DNA of 64,000 nucleotides from an uncultured Desulfovibrio sp. (GCF_902477725.1 NZ_CABSIF010000001.1:62001-126000), one strand, 5' to 3'; positions 24,950-33,818 are shown, numbered from the stretch's first letter. The notes: generated by a model not told the origin, from the sequence alone. Program-made: numbers and translations.

Positions 24950-26389
24950 TTGGACAAAGCTCAGGACAGCATTCCCCTGCAAAAGCACAAAATTCTGGTG
25001 GCCAACCGTGGCGAGATAGCCATGCGCATCATGCGCGCCTGCCGCAAGCTGGGAGTGGCCTTTACCGCCATTTTCACGGCTGAGGACGCGGCATCGGGCC
25101 ATGTGCGCCTGGCGCGCGAACAAGGCGGAGAAAAAAGCCTGTACCGCGTGTCGTCTTACCATGACGCCAACGAACTTATGGCCGTGGCCGACGAGGCGGG
25201 CTGCACAGCAGTTCACCCCGGCTACGGTTTTTTTGCCGAGGATTTTCGTTTTGCACGCCGCGTGACCAAACGCGACCGGAAACTTATCTTCATCGGCCCC
25301 TCGTGGAAAATCATTCGCGAGCTGGGCGACAAAATCAACACCAAGCGCCTGGCGCGCAGCCTGGGCGTACCTACCGTTCCCGGTTCCGACCGCCCCATCT
25401 ATGACGAAATGGAAGCCGAACGCATCGCCAAGAGCGTGTTCGAGTTTCAGGATCAGCAGGGCATCACGCGCCCGCTGGTGCTGGTCAAGGCTTCCGCTGG
25501 CGGCGGCGGCATGGGCATTGAGGAAGTGTACGACCCGGATCAGTTCCGCTCGGTCTACCGCCGCATCCGCAGCTACGCCCTGCGCCAGTTCAAGGATGAA
25601 GGCGTGCTCATCGAGCAGCGCATCACCGACTTCAACCACCTTGAAGTACAGGTGGTTTCTGACCGTTCAGGGCAGAATCCCGTGCACTTCGGCACCCGCA
25701 ACTGCTCCATCCAGTCCACTGGCCGCCAGAAGCGCATTGAGATCGCCCCGGGCTTTGCGCCCGAAGAACTCAAGTACACCTTCGATGCGGGCAAGGTGCT
25801 GCGCGATATTGTTGACTACTCCCTCACCATGGCCCGCAAGGTGGGCTACGACAATGTGGGAACATGGGAATGGATTGTGACCCGCAAGGGCGAGCCCTTC
25901 CTGATGGAAGTGAACACACGCATTCAGGTGGAAAACGGCGTTTCAGCACGTATTTCAAGGGTGAACGGCAAGGGCGATGTGGACCTCATTGCCGAGCAGA
26001 TCCGCATTGGCCTTGGCGAGCCTTTGGGCTACGGACAGAAGGACATCACCTTTGAAGGTCTGGGCATTGAATACCGCCTGATCGCCGAAGACCCGGACAG
26101 CAACTTCACCCCCTGGGTGGGCCGCATTGAAAAATTTGCATGGAAAGACCAGCCCTGGCTGACCATGCTCACCCATGTCCCGACAACTGAGCCTTACGAA
26201 ATTCCCACGGAGTTTGACCCCAACCTGGCTCTTGCCATCATCTGGGGCAAAGACCTTGAGGAAGCCAAGGCCCGCGGCCTTGAATTTCTTGGGGATCTGC
26301 GGCTGGAAGGCCACAATGCCTCGGGCGAGGAACTGAAGTCCAACGTCAACTTCCTTGCGGCCAACACAGAGCGCATTTTGCGCTTCTGA
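24950..26389 (+). CDS. accC: Biotin carboxylase subunit of acetyl-CoA carboxylase
   Basis: Biotin carboxylase uses ATP and bicarbonate to carboxylate biotin, the first half of acetyl-CoA carboxylase. Seen are the N-terminal KILVANRGEIAMRIMRACRK, HPGYGFFAED, the glycine-rich ATP loop KASAGGGGMG, and the catalytic EVNTRIQVE. The usual EHPVTE sequence that follows is replaced by ENGVSA, so this is a divergent member that keeps the main catalytic residues. An ATG lies at 24935, but the only good ribosome site (AGGGAG, 24938-24943) lies inside that longer reading, six bases before a TTG. I therefore take TTG as the start, giving 479 residues. It leads an operon with a fused carboxyltransferase and a carrier. 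Confidence 0.9.
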   Translation: MDKAQDSIPLQKHKILVANRGEIAMRIMRACRKLGVAFTAIFTAEDAASGHVRLAREQGGEKSLYRVSSYHDANELMAVADEAGCTAVHPGYGFFAEDFRFARRVTKRDRKLIFIGPSWKIIRELGDKINTKRLARSLGVPTVPGSDRPIYDEMEAERIAKSVFEFQDQQGITRPLVLVKASAGGGGMGIEEVYDPDQFRSVYRRIRSYALRQFKDEGVLIEQRITDFNHLEVQVVSDRSGQNPVHFGTRNCSIQSTGRQKRIEIAPGFAPEELKYTFDAGKVLRDIVDYSLTMARKVGYDNVGTWEWIVTRKGEPFLMEVNTRIQVENGVSARISRVNGKGDVDLIAEQIRIGLGEPLGYGQKDITFEGLGIEYRLIAEDPDSNFTPWVGRIEKFAWKDQPWLTMLTHVPTTEPYEIPTEFDPNLALAIIWGKDLEEAKARGLEFLGDLRLEGHNASGEELKSNVNFLAANTERILRF

Positions 26390-26402
26390 CGGGGATCAGC
26401 CC

Positions 26403-26573
26403 ATGAGCACGGCACCGTCCACACATCTGGCGCAGGTTTCCGCAAACTGCGGAAGTTCCTGCGCTCTGGCCGGGGCGCAAACTTTGCGCACCCTGTATGG
26501 ACGCATGCTGGCAGACAAGCCATTGGCCGCCCGGAATTCCGGGGATTTCGCCTACCTAAAAAAACCAGTCTAG
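26403..26573 (+). CDS. Possible 56-residue protein inside the acc operon
   Basis: A short frame starting MSTAPSTHLAQVSANCGSSC fits snugly between accC (13 bases) and the carboxyltransferase gene (16 bases), and a GGGGATC sequence precedes its ATG. It has three closely placed small residues and two cysteines, but no known domain. It may simply be operon spacer; conservation in related genomes would decide. Confidence 0.3.
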   Translation: MSTAPSTHLAQVSANCGSSCALAGAQTLRTLYGRMLADKPLAARNSGDFAYLKKPV

Positions 26574-26589
26574 CTGGCCCCAATATACT

Positions 26590-28845
26590 ATGGACAACAA
26601 CATCGAAAAACGCATCCAGAGTCTGCGCGACAGACTTACCTATCTGGTGGACATATTCGCCGGCAAGCACAAGGATAACGCCGACCTGCTTGAAGAAAAG
26701 CTGACCGCCTTCACTGCGCGCGTCCGCTCCGGCAATGTGGAAGATCCCTATGCCGAACTTGCCACGGTAGAAGACCTTTTCAACTATGTGGAACGCCGCC
26801 TTGAGGGCAGCATCACGCCCATGGACAAGGTGCGCATTGTGCGCCACGCCCAGCGTATCTGCCTGCGCGACATACTTGAAAACGTCTACGACAATTTCAC
26901 CGAAGTGGGCGGTCAGGACGAGCACAGCCTCGACCCCAGCATGCTCATTGCCCGCGCGGTCATTACCCGCCGCCGGGGCAAAAAGGTATACACCCAGTCC
27001 GTCATGGTTATCGGGCAGGAAAAGGGTCACGGCGCGGAATTCCGCAACGGCGGCTCGGTCAAGCCCTGGGGCAACGCCAAGGCGCAGCAGTACATGCGCG
27101 TAGCCGAGACCGAAGGGATACCTGTCCACACCTACATCTTCACGCCTGGCTCGTATCCAATTGAGGATTATCCCGGCGCGGCACAGCAGATCGCCCGCAA
27201 CATCTACAGCATGGCTGGCCTGCGCGTGCCCGTTATCGCCGTTATTTCCGAAGGCGGTTCTGGCGGCGCGGAAGCCATCGGCCTTGCCGACAAGCGCCTG
27301 ATGCTCTCGCACGGCTACTATTCGGTTATTTCGCCCGAAGGCGCCGCCGCCATTGAAGGCCGTATCAAGGCTGGCCAGCGCGCCACGCCCGAGCTGATTG
27401 AAAGCTGCGCCAATAACCTCAAGATGACTGCGCAGGACAACCTCAAGTTCGGCTACATCGACCGCGTGGTGCAGGAGCCGCCTCTGGGCGCGCGCCCTTG
27501 GCACTTCGACTTTTTCCGCAGTCTGCGGCAGGAAGTACTGCGCGCCACCGATGAGGTAGTGATCTCCACGCGTACCATGCCCGGCCTCAAGGGCTTGGCC
27601 CTGGCCCGTGTGCGCAAGCCCGACGCCAACCTGGACGAAATGTACACCCGCTGGGGGCTGACCTCTGCCGCCAAGGACAGGCTGCGCGAACGCCGCCAGC
27701 AAAAGTTCCTGCGGCTCTCGCGTCAGGCAGCGCGCGACAGGCGTCCCTTCTTCACCAAGATGGCCGTTGCCACCTGGGACTGGCTCACCAAGCCGTGGGT
27801 CAGCTTCAAGTACGATTTCTACCGCAAGCACCAGATGCGTATCCGCACCTTTATGGAAGAAATCGACAACGAGTGGGAAGTGTTCAAGAGCCGCCTGCTG
27901 GCCCCCTGGCACAAGCTCACCCGCAAGCTCCCCAGCGCCAAGGCCGAAAGCAGCAAGGTCAAGGAACTGACCGCCCTGTCCACGTGGTCGGACGACGGCC
28001 GCCGCAGCCGGTGGAACTACATTTCGCCGCGTTACAAGACGGACCGGGCCATCACCTGCCCCAACAGCGCCGCCTATGGCTGCCTTGACCTGTGGGGGCC
28101 TGACCTCTTTGCCGAATTCGCGGGCGTGTGCAGCCACTGCGGCTACCACTTTCCCATGGAGCCGGAATGGTATGTGAAGAACGTCTTTGACCTCGGCTCG
28201 GTCTTTGAATTCAACAGCGAAATTGAAGCGGGCAACCCCCTTGATTTCCCCAACTTCAGCGACCGCGTTCTTGACGCGCAGAAGAAAACCGGGGCCAAGA
28301 GCGGCTGCATGACCTTTGAAGCCCGCATTGACAATACCAAGATGGTCGTGGCCATGCTCATGGGCACCTTCCGGGGCGGCTCCGTGGGCGCGGCGGAAGG
28401 CTACAAGTTTGTGGAAGCCGCCCAGCGCGCCGCCAAGAAGCGCTATCCCTTCCTGGCCTATGTGCACGGCACGGCGGGCATCCGCATTCAGGAAGGTACG
28501 CACGGCGTTATCCAGATGCCCCGCTGCACCGTGGCTGTGCGCCGCTACATTGAATCCGGCGGCCTGTATATGGTGCTGTACGACACCAATTCCTTTGCCG
28601 GCCCTGTGGCCAGCTTCCTCGGCTGCTCGCCCTACCAGTTCGCGGTGCGCTCGTCCAACATCGGCTTTGCCGGGCCGGGCGTTATCAAGGAAACCACGGG
28701 CATGGACATCCCGCCCAAGTACCACCGCTCGTACCGCGCCCTTTCGCGCGGGCACATTCAGGGTATCTGGGACAGAAGGGAAGTGCGCGCCAACCTCAAG
28801 CAGGCCCTGCTGACCATTGGCGGCAGAAACCTGTATTACAGATAG
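26590..28845 (+). CDS. Fused acetyl-CoA carboxylase carboxyltransferase (alpha plus beta)
   Basis: This 751-residue protein joins both carboxyltransferase halves that are usually separate AccA and AccD. Residues about 60-330 match the alpha half, with GHGAEFRNGGSVKPWGNAKA, ISEGGSGGAEAIG and ISPEGAAAIEG. After a basic linker (about 360-470) the C-terminal 280 residues match the beta half. That half has a zinc-type cysteine set at about 497-522 (CPNSAAYGC, then CSHCGYH), AKSGCMTFEARID, LMGTFRGGSVGAAEGYKF and the crotonase-like SFLGCSPYQFAVRSSNIGFA. The order is alpha then beta. The product transfers the carboxyl group from biotin to acetyl-CoA to make malonyl-CoA; propionyl-CoA cannot be excluded. 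Confidence 0.88.
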   Translation: MDNNIEKRIQSLRDRLTYLVDIFAGKHKDNADLLEEKLTAFTARVRSGNVEDPYAELATVEDLFNYVERRLEGSITPMDKVRIVRHAQRICLRDILENVYDNFTEVGGQDEHSLDPSMLIARAVITRRRGKKVYTQSVMVIGQEKGHGAEFRNGGSVKPWGNAKAQQYMRVAETEGIPVHTYIFTPGSYPIEDYPGAAQQIARNIYSMAGLRVPVIAVISEGGSGGAEAIGLADKRLMLSHGYYSVISPEGAAAIEGRIKAGQRATPELIESCANNLKMTAQDNLKFGYIDRVVQEPPLGARPWHFDFFRSLRQEVLRATDEVVISTRTMPGLKGLALARVRKPDANLDEMYTRWGLTSAAKDRLRERRQQKFLRLSRQAARDRRPFFTKMAVATWDWLTKPWVSFKYDFYRKHQMRIRTFMEEIDNEWEVFKSRLLAPWHKLTRKLPSAKAESSKVKELTALSTWSDDGRRSRWNYISPRYKTDRAITCPNSAAYGCLDLWGPDLFAEFAGVCSHCGYHFPMEPEWYVKNVFDLGSVFEFNSEIEAGNPLDFPNFSDRVLDAQKKTGAKSGCMTFEARIDNTKMVVAMLMGTFRGGSVGAAEGYKFVEAAQRAAKKRYPFLAYVHGTAGIRIQEGTHGVIQMPRCTVAVRRYIESGGLYMVLYDTNSFAGPVASFLGCSPYQFAVRSSNIGFAGPGVIKETTGMDIPPKYHRSYRALSRGHIQGIWDRREVRANLKQALLTIGGRNLYYR

Positions 28846-28986
28846 CGCCCCACTGTGTAGAAAAACGACAAGTATTCCGAGTGACGCGGCGGCCAGGAAC
28901 AGTCCGGTCGCCATGCGCCGGAGGTTCGGGGGCAGCAGCCCCACCAGCCGGAGCGTCGCCAATATATAACGTTAACGGACCCAAGC

Positions 28987-29637
28987 ATGATAAACATATC
29001 TGCACTGCTGGACGAAATAAAGGCTTCGCCCTACCGCGAAATAGTCATCAGCACGCCCCACACGGGCAAGGTGAACTTTGCAGGCATAAAACAGGGCGAC
29101 AAGGTGGTTGGCCCGCAGGGCCAATGGAAGGAAAAGCCCGGGACGCTTATTGCCACGCTTGAACGCGAGCGCAATCCCAAATCCATCTGCGCCAACGAAA
29201 AGGGCGAGATCAGCCTTCTGCACACCGAGCTTGAAGGGACATTTGTGGAGGCAGGCACCCCCCTTGCCGTGGTGCGCCACATGCTCACCCGCGCAGAGGT
29301 GGAACGCATCCTGCTCAAAAAAGCCCTGCATCTTTTTGTTGCGCCCGAGCGGGCCAAGTACTACTTCACACCTGATGTGGACAAAAAAATCCGCGCGGCA
29401 GATTCACAGTCGGTAGCCGTGCGCGAAGGCATGGAACTGCTCATCATGTCGCGCATGAAGCGCGAGGTGCCGCTGGTCTATACCGGGCCTGCGGGCGTTA
29501 TCTATGCCGTCTACTTCACCTATAACGAAAATATCGACGCCGGAGCGCCCCTCATCGGCGTATGCCCGCAGGATCAGCTTCCCGCCATTCAGGAAGTTAT
29601 CATGCGTGTACAAACCGAATGGACTGAAAAAGACTAG
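28987..29637 (+). CDS. Divergent biotin carboxyl-carrier protein
   Basis: The 216-residue protein closes the carboxylase operon and should carry its biotin. Residues 145-195 read like a biotinyl domain: GMELLIMSRMKREVPLVYTG, then GVIYAVYFTYNENIDAGAPL. This aligns Lys158 with the biotin-accepting lysine, but the usual EAMKM is changed to SRMKR. Residues 20-98 look like a second, non-acylated barrel (GDKVVGPQGQW, then GEISLLHTELEGTFVEAGTP). The usual Pro/Ala-rich linker of AccB is missing. No other biotin carrier is visible nearby, which supports the role; chemical biotinylation is inferred. A 141-base gap separates it from the carboxyltransferase gene. Confidence 0.75.
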   Translation: MINISALLDEIKASPYREIVISTPHTGKVNFAGIKQGDKVVGPQGQWKEKPGTLIATLERERNPKSICANEKGEISLLHTELEGTFVEAGTPLAVVRHMLTRAEVERILLKKALHLFVAPERAKYYFTPDVDKKIRAADSQSVAVREGMELLIMSRMKREVPLVYTGPAGVIYAVYFTYNENIDAGAPLIGVCPQDQLPAIQEVIMRVQTEWTEKD

Positions 29638-29741
29638 GCTCTCCTGCCAGCACTGATCGCGTTCCGGAACAAGCTGCCATCAGCAGCAAACCGGGGCGCG
29701 GCAAAAACGCACAGAGGCGGCCTGCCGCCAAGGGAGCACCT

Positions 29742-30080
29742 ATGGGCAATGCACTGCAAATCCGCGTTAGCGCCGTTACATGGAACGAAGACCTGCTGGA
29801 AAAACTCTGGCCCAAACTTACGGAGCTGGCTTTCAGCGTTCCCATCAAGCATGAAAAGCACGGAGTGCTTGAAATGGTGAAGGCGCTGGATGAAGGATTG
29901 CAATTTTTGCCCTGGTCGCCAGCGCGCCGCAAGGCCCTTGGCCCCGGCATTCTTGAAGCCGCAAGGCTCAAGGCCGAGCTGGAAGCAGCCCTTGCCGAAT
30001 GGCAGCCGCGCGAAGCCAACAAGCTGAGCGACGCCCTTGAAGACGTGCTGGATCAGCTCGAAAAGGCGTTTGTAGCCTGA
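29742..30080 (+). CDS. Hypothetical 112-residue protein upstream of ssb
   Basis: I do not recognise this protein. It begins MGNALQIRVSAVTWNEDLLE and is largely helical and amphipathic after residue 45, with a Trp-rich start (WNEDLLEKLWPKL) and a coiled-coil-like C-terminus (ANKLSDALEDVLDQLEKAF). It has no membrane segment or cysteine. An AAGGGAG site precedes the ATG. It lies 104 bases after the biotin carrier gene and 34 bases before ssb, so it may be co-transcribed with ssb. Confidence 0.75.
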   Translation: MGNALQIRVSAVTWNEDLLEKLWPKLTELAFSVPIKHEKHGVLEMVKALDEGLQFLPWSPARRKALGPGILEAARLKAELEAALAEWQPREANKLSDALEDVLDQLEKAFVA

Positions 30081-30114
30081 GTCTGAAACTCGAATACCAC
30101 CTTGGAGCATCACA

Positions 30115-30678
30115 ATGCTGAATAAAGTAATGATTATTGGCCGGTTGGGCCGCGACCCCGAGCTGCGGTACACACAGAGCGGTTCGCCCGTTGCCACCCT
30201 GAATGTCGCCACCGACGAATCCTACACCGACCGTGACGGCAACAAGGTGGATCGCACAGAATGGCACCGTGTTTCTGTTTTTCAGCGTCAGGCGGAAAAT
30301 TGTGCCAACTTTCTTGCCAAGGGCAGCCTGATCTACGTGGAAGGCAGCCTGCAAACCCGTAAATGGCAGGATCAGCAGGGACAGGATCGCTATACCACTG
30401 AAATCAAGGCCCAGCGTGTGCAGTTTCTCGACCGCAAGGGCGGCGATGCCCCCCGTGAAGGCGGCGGTGGCCGTGGCTTTGAAGAAGACTATGGCGCGCC
30501 CGTTGCCTCTGCTGCTCCGCGTGGCAATGCACCGCGCGGCGGCCAGGGTGCCCCGAGCGCACGCAGCCAGAACGGCAATGCCCCCCAGGGTGGCAGCCGC
30601 AAGCCCCAGCCCATGGACGAAGATCTCGGCCCGGCCTTCCCTTCCGAAGCCTCCAACATGGACGATGTGCCGTTCTAG
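30115..30678 (+). CDS. ssb: Single-stranded DNA-binding protein
   Basis: SSB coats single-stranded DNA in replication, repair and recombination. The first 110 residues form the OB fold (MLNKVMIIGRLGRDPELRYT, TEWHRVSVFQRQAENCANFL, GSLIYVEGSLQTRKWQDQQG). They are followed by a disordered Gly/Ala/Arg/Gln-rich linker and the conserved acidic tip ending MDDVPF, which binds partner proteins. The length of 187 residues is typical. A strong terminator follows directly. The short upstream gene may share its promoter. Confidence 0.97.
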   Translation: MLNKVMIIGRLGRDPELRYTQSGSPVATLNVATDESYTDRDGNKVDRTEWHRVSVFQRQAENCANFLAKGSLIYVEGSLQTRKWQDQQGQDRYTTEIKAQRVQFLDRKGGDAPREGGGGRGFEEDYGAPVASAAPRGNAPRGGQGAPSARSQNGNAPQGGSRKPQPMDEDLGPAFPSEASNMDDVPF

Positions 30679-30707
30679 GGGCTGATTCCCACACATTGAT
30701 GACCGCA

Positions 30708-30738
30708 AGGCGTGGATACTGCATCCACGCCTTTTTTT
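30708..30738 (+). terminator. Rho-independent terminator after ssb
   Basis: AAGGCGTGGAT and ATCCACGCCTT form an 11-bp stem with a 5-base loop, running into a T tract. Confidence 0.92.
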
Positions 30739-31168
30739 GTTGATTCAGGTTTGACACGGGCATCGGCATTGAGGTTGAGAAAAATTTCCCCCAGTCAACA
30801 GATTTCATCCAACCAGACAGTTTTCGCCGTATTTCGCTGCCCGCAAGCAATAGCGCCAGTCCACGCAACATAGCCTAGCAAAAGACTTTGCGAAAAAAAG
30901 CGCACTTTCACATGTATTTTTGGGTTCAGGCACATTTTTATTCTGAATCCCCCTTCTCTTTTTGCGCGATTCAGCGTATAGGTTTTTGTGAATTTTCCGT
31001 ATTACCCGCAGTGGCTGTGGTTTTTTTGGCGAGTAGTCAGGAAAAGTTTTAAGAGGTAGTTGACTTTTTGTTAGATTATTCACAAGATGCGAATTGAACG
31101 CTGCCCTTCCGCATGGCGACGCGGCCACGGAAGGATGCCCACATAACTAAAACACGGAGGATTTCGCA
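30739..31168. other. AT-rich leader and control region of sat
   Basis: This 430-base stretch has no supported gene and is richer in A and T than its surroundings. The right end holds a Rex-type site and a TTGACT hexamer at 31060-31065 that could be a -35 element. No well-placed TATAAT is clear, so the start point is not assigned. A GGAGG ribosome site lies just before sat. Confidence 0.6.
31068..31085. promoter_or_regulatory. Rex-type operator upstream of sat
   Basis: TTGTTAGATTATTCACAA is an 18-base imperfect palindrome matching the TTGTTA/TTGTGA-N6-TCACAA form of sites bound by Rex, the NADH-sensing repressor. In D. vulgaris, Rex is known to repress sat. It lies 84 bases before the sat ATG, next to a TTGACT -35-like hexamer, a position suited to repression when the NADH/NAD ratio is low. 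Confidence 0.65.
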
Positions 31169-32440
31169 ATGTCCAAGCTGGTAGCTCCTCATGGCGGTAA
31201 GGGTCTGGTCTGTTGCCTTCTGGAAGGTAAGGCCTTGGATGACGAGAAGAAAAAAGCCGCAGGCCTGAAGCAGATCGAGATTACTTCCCGCGCCAAGGGC
31301 GACCTGATCATGATGGGCATTGGCGGCTTCTCGCCTCTGAACGGCTTCATGAACAAGGCTAACTGGAAGAGCGTCTGCGAAAAGATGACTCTTACTGATG
31401 GCACCTTCTGGCCCGTGCCTGTCACCCTTGATGTTCCCGCTGCTGATGCCAAGACCCTCAAGGTCGGCGAAGAAGTGGCTCTGGTTCGCAAAGGCGAAAT
31501 CATGGCTACCATGAAGGTCGAAGAAGTCTATGAAATGACTGAAGCCGACAAGAAGCTGGAATGCGAACTGGTGTTCAAGGGCACTGGCCCCGACTCCGAA
31601 AAGTTCTGGGAAGTGGCCCCCAACGACCACCCCGGCGTGAAGATGGTTCTCGCGCAGAACGAATTCAACGTTGCCGGTACCGTTAAGGTTCTTTCGCAGG
31701 GCGAATTCCCCGAAAAGTTCCCCGGCGTGTACATGACCCCTGCTCAGCTGCGCGCCAAGATGGACGAACGCGGCTGGCAGAAGGTTGCCGCTCTTCAGCT
31801 GCGCAACCCCATGCACCGCTCGCATGAATACCTGGCCAAAATCGGCGTGGAAGTGTGCGACGGCGTGGTTATCCACTCCCTCGTGGGCTCCCTGAAGCCC
31901 GGCGACATCCCCGCCGAAGTGCGCGTGAAGTGCATCGACACCCTGGTTGACAAGTACTTCGTGAAAGACTTCGTCATTCAGGCTGGCTACCCCCTGGACA
32001 TGCGTTATGCCGGTCCCCGCGAAGCCCTGCTGCACGCCACCTTCCGCCAGAACTACGGCATCAACAACCTGCTGGTTGGCCGCGACCACGCTGGCGTGGG
32101 CGACTTCTACGGCATGTTTGAAGCCCAGGAAATCTTCCGCAAGATTCCTGTGCCCGCCGAAGAAGGCAAGCGTCTGCTCTGCGAACCGCTGAACATTGAC
32201 TGGACCTTCTACTGCAAAAAGTGCGACGGCATGGCCAGCATGCGCACCTGCCCCCACACCAAGGAAGATCGCGTCATCCTGTCCGGTACCAAGCTGCGCA
32301 AGATGCTCTCCGAAGGCGCGGAAGTGCCGGATCACTTTGGCCGCGCTGAAGTGCTTGTCATCCTGCGCGAATACTATGCCAGCCTGACCGAAAAAGTTGA
32401 AATCAAGATGCAGCGTGCGGCCTCCGGCTCCACCATGTAA
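31169..32440 (+). CDS. sat: Sulfate adenylyltransferase (ATP sulfurylase)
   Basis: Sat joins sulfate and ATP to form adenylylsulfate, the activation step of sulfate respiration in the cytoplasm. The 423-residue protein carries the family signatures QLRNPMHRSHEYL (the QxRNPxHxxH nucleotide site) and LLVGRDHAGVGDFYG. It also has the MASMRTCPH and LSGTKLRKML motifs and a cysteine pair CKKCDG near residue 352 that probably binds metal. A perfect GGAGG site precedes the ATG. The gene is monocistronic, between a Rex-type operator and a strong terminator, and codon use is even and GC-rich as expected for a highly expressed gene. Confidence 0.98.
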   Translation: MSKLVAPHGGKGLVCCLLEGKALDDEKKKAAGLKQIEITSRAKGDLIMMGIGGFSPLNGFMNKANWKSVCEKMTLTDGTFWPVPVTLDVPAADAKTLKVGEEVALVRKGEIMATMKVEEVYEMTEADKKLECELVFKGTGPDSEKFWEVAPNDHPGVKMVLAQNEFNVAGTVKVLSQGEFPEKFPGVYMTPAQLRAKMDERGWQKVAALQLRNPMHRSHEYLAKIGVEVCDGVVIHSLVGSLKPGDIPAEVRVKCIDTLVDKYFVKDFVIQAGYPLDMRYAGPREALLHATFRQNYGINNLLVGRDHAGVGDFYGMFEAQEIFRKIPVPAEEGKRLLCEPLNIDWTFYCKKCDGMASMRTCPHTKEDRVILSGTKLRKMLSEGAEVPDHFGRAEVLVILREYYASLTEKVEIKMQRAASGSTM

Positions 32441-32466
32441 GCTTGACCGCAGCAACACAACGCGAG

Positions 32467-32492
32467 AGGACGCCCGAAAGGGCGTCCTTTTG
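32467..32492 (+). terminator. Terminator after sat
   Basis: AGGACGCCC and GGGCGTCCT pair around a short GAAA-like loop, followed by TTTTG. Confidence 0.88.
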
Positions 32493-32840
32493 TTTGCACC
32501 GCGCCAGGCCGCGATGCGCTTAATGATCCGGGCCGCAACAGGCTGCCTTTAGCCGACATATTGCCTGCCTCGCCATCCGCATGCTGAAATAATAGCATGC
32601 GGCACGCTTTTGCCACATCCTTGCAATATACTTTCGCACCGCCCCACATTACGGCAATGGGCAGCAAGCCGCAGATATGGGACTGCGCTTTACGAAAAAG
32701 CAAAAACAGCCTATAGCTGAAACGAGTTGCATGAAATCGCGGCTGCAGCCCCATGTTTCGGCGGGCCTAATGATGGTCAGTACCGGGCCTGTCGCGCTAT
32801 TGCTGCACAAGCCAAAAAGCTATTACATCCACAGGTACCT
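32493..32840. other. Spacer upstream of VKOR-like gene
   Basis: About 350 bases with no supported gene. A short AT-rich stretch near 32586-32600 could hold a promoter. I see no repeat or operator that I can name. Confidence 0.4.
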
Positions 32841-33818
32841 ATGAACCGAACCCATCAATTATTTCCCGGCATTCTGAGCATGGCCGTTCTGGCTGCGGCT
32901 TTCTGCATCTGGAGTGCCTTTGGCAATGAAGTGAACCTGTGCGTAACTTCGGGTTGCGCACTGTTTCAGGATACGTCAGTTGCGGGCATATCGCTTTGGT
33001 GGGCTGGCGGGGTCATGTTCACGCTGCTTGCCGCAGCCGCCTTGATGGGTGCTGCCCAATTGGGCCTGATTCTGGCGGGTCTAGCCCTTCTGGGTGATAT
33101 CTGCCTCTTGCTGCTCATGGCGGTCACGGCCCCTTGCGTGAGCTGCCTTATTGTGGCCTGCTTTTTTGCCATGATCTACGCTGGCTTTCGGCAGGCGGCG
33201 CAGCGCAGCCGCTCCGGCCTCCCCACTGACAAACCGGGACGCTCCTTTCTGCTGGTTCTCTGGGTTCTGCTGTTTATCGTCAACGTCGGTACCGCCCTGC
33301 GTACCCAAGCGGACGTGTGGGCCATCACGGACAACAGCAACGAAGCCAGCGTACGCATGTTTTTTTCTCCTTCCTGCCCCAGTTGTCAGGAAGGCATCGC
33401 CCTGCTCTCCGGCCATGTGGATGTGGCCTTCTACCCTCTGGCAGAAAATGAAGCCGACATTCATACCGTTGCGCGCATGCTGCGCCTCATGGATAACGGC
33501 GCAAGCCTTTCTGAAGCCCTGACCAAGGCAAAAGACATTACCGCGCCAACGGTCATGGCCGCCACCACGCCTGATATGCTGTTGCTGCGCCTGCGCATGT
33601 TGCGCAACAAGGCCCATGTGTTCATGGCCGGTTCGCAGACGGTTCCCTTTTTTGAATACCACGGCTTGCCCGCCATGCTGAAAAAGAATACCAAGCAGCA
33701 GGCAGGCCAGGCTTCTTTACCGCAATCTCCTACTCCCCCTCCGGCAGCAAGCAGTGCAGATTTGCCACTTGACCCGCAAGTGGCTGGTCAGTGTTCTGGC
33801 ACAACGCCCTGCCCCTAG
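32841..33818 (+). CDS. VKOR-like membrane oxidoreductase fused to a thioredoxin-like domain
   Basis: The 325-residue protein has four to five membrane segments in its first 165 residues. A periplasmic cysteine pair (VNLCVTSGCALF) comes early, and a CxxC at the mouth of a later segment (APCVSCLIVACFF), which is the vitamin K epoxide reductase (VKOR) pattern. The C-terminal half begins VRMFFSPSCPSCQEGIALLS, a thioredoxin-like CPSC site with a short following domain (EALTKAKDITAPTVMAATT, QTVPFFEYHG). Such fusions oxidise cysteines in exported proteins, passing electrons to quinone. It ends in a Pro/Ser tail with two cysteines. Whether it makes or reduces disulfides for the cytochromes nearby cannot be told. 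Confidence 0.8.
   Translation: MNRTHQLFPGILSMAVLAAAFCIWSAFGNEVNLCVTSGCALFQDTSVAGISLWWAGGVMFTLLAAAALMGAAQLGLILAGLALLGDICLLLLMAVTAPCVSCLIVACFFAMIYAGFRQAAQRSRSGLPTDKPGRSFLLVLWVLLFIVNVGTALRTQADVWAITDNSNEASVRMFFSPSCPSCQEGIALLSGHVDVAFYPLAENEADIHTVARMLRLMDNGASLSEALTKAKDITAPTVMAATTPDMLLLRLRMLRNKAHVFMAGSQTVPFFEYHGLPAMLKKNTKQQAGQASLPQSPTPPPAASSADLPLDPQVAGQCSGTTPCP

Noticed and set aside
26194..28962. A 922-codon open frame on the minus strand
   Set aside because: It lies wholly opposite the carboxyltransferase and has no family match or ribosome site; GC-rich third positions create such mirror frames.
31076..32458. A 460-codon open frame opposite sat
   Set aside because: It is the mirror of a highly conserved gene and is His/Ala-rich.
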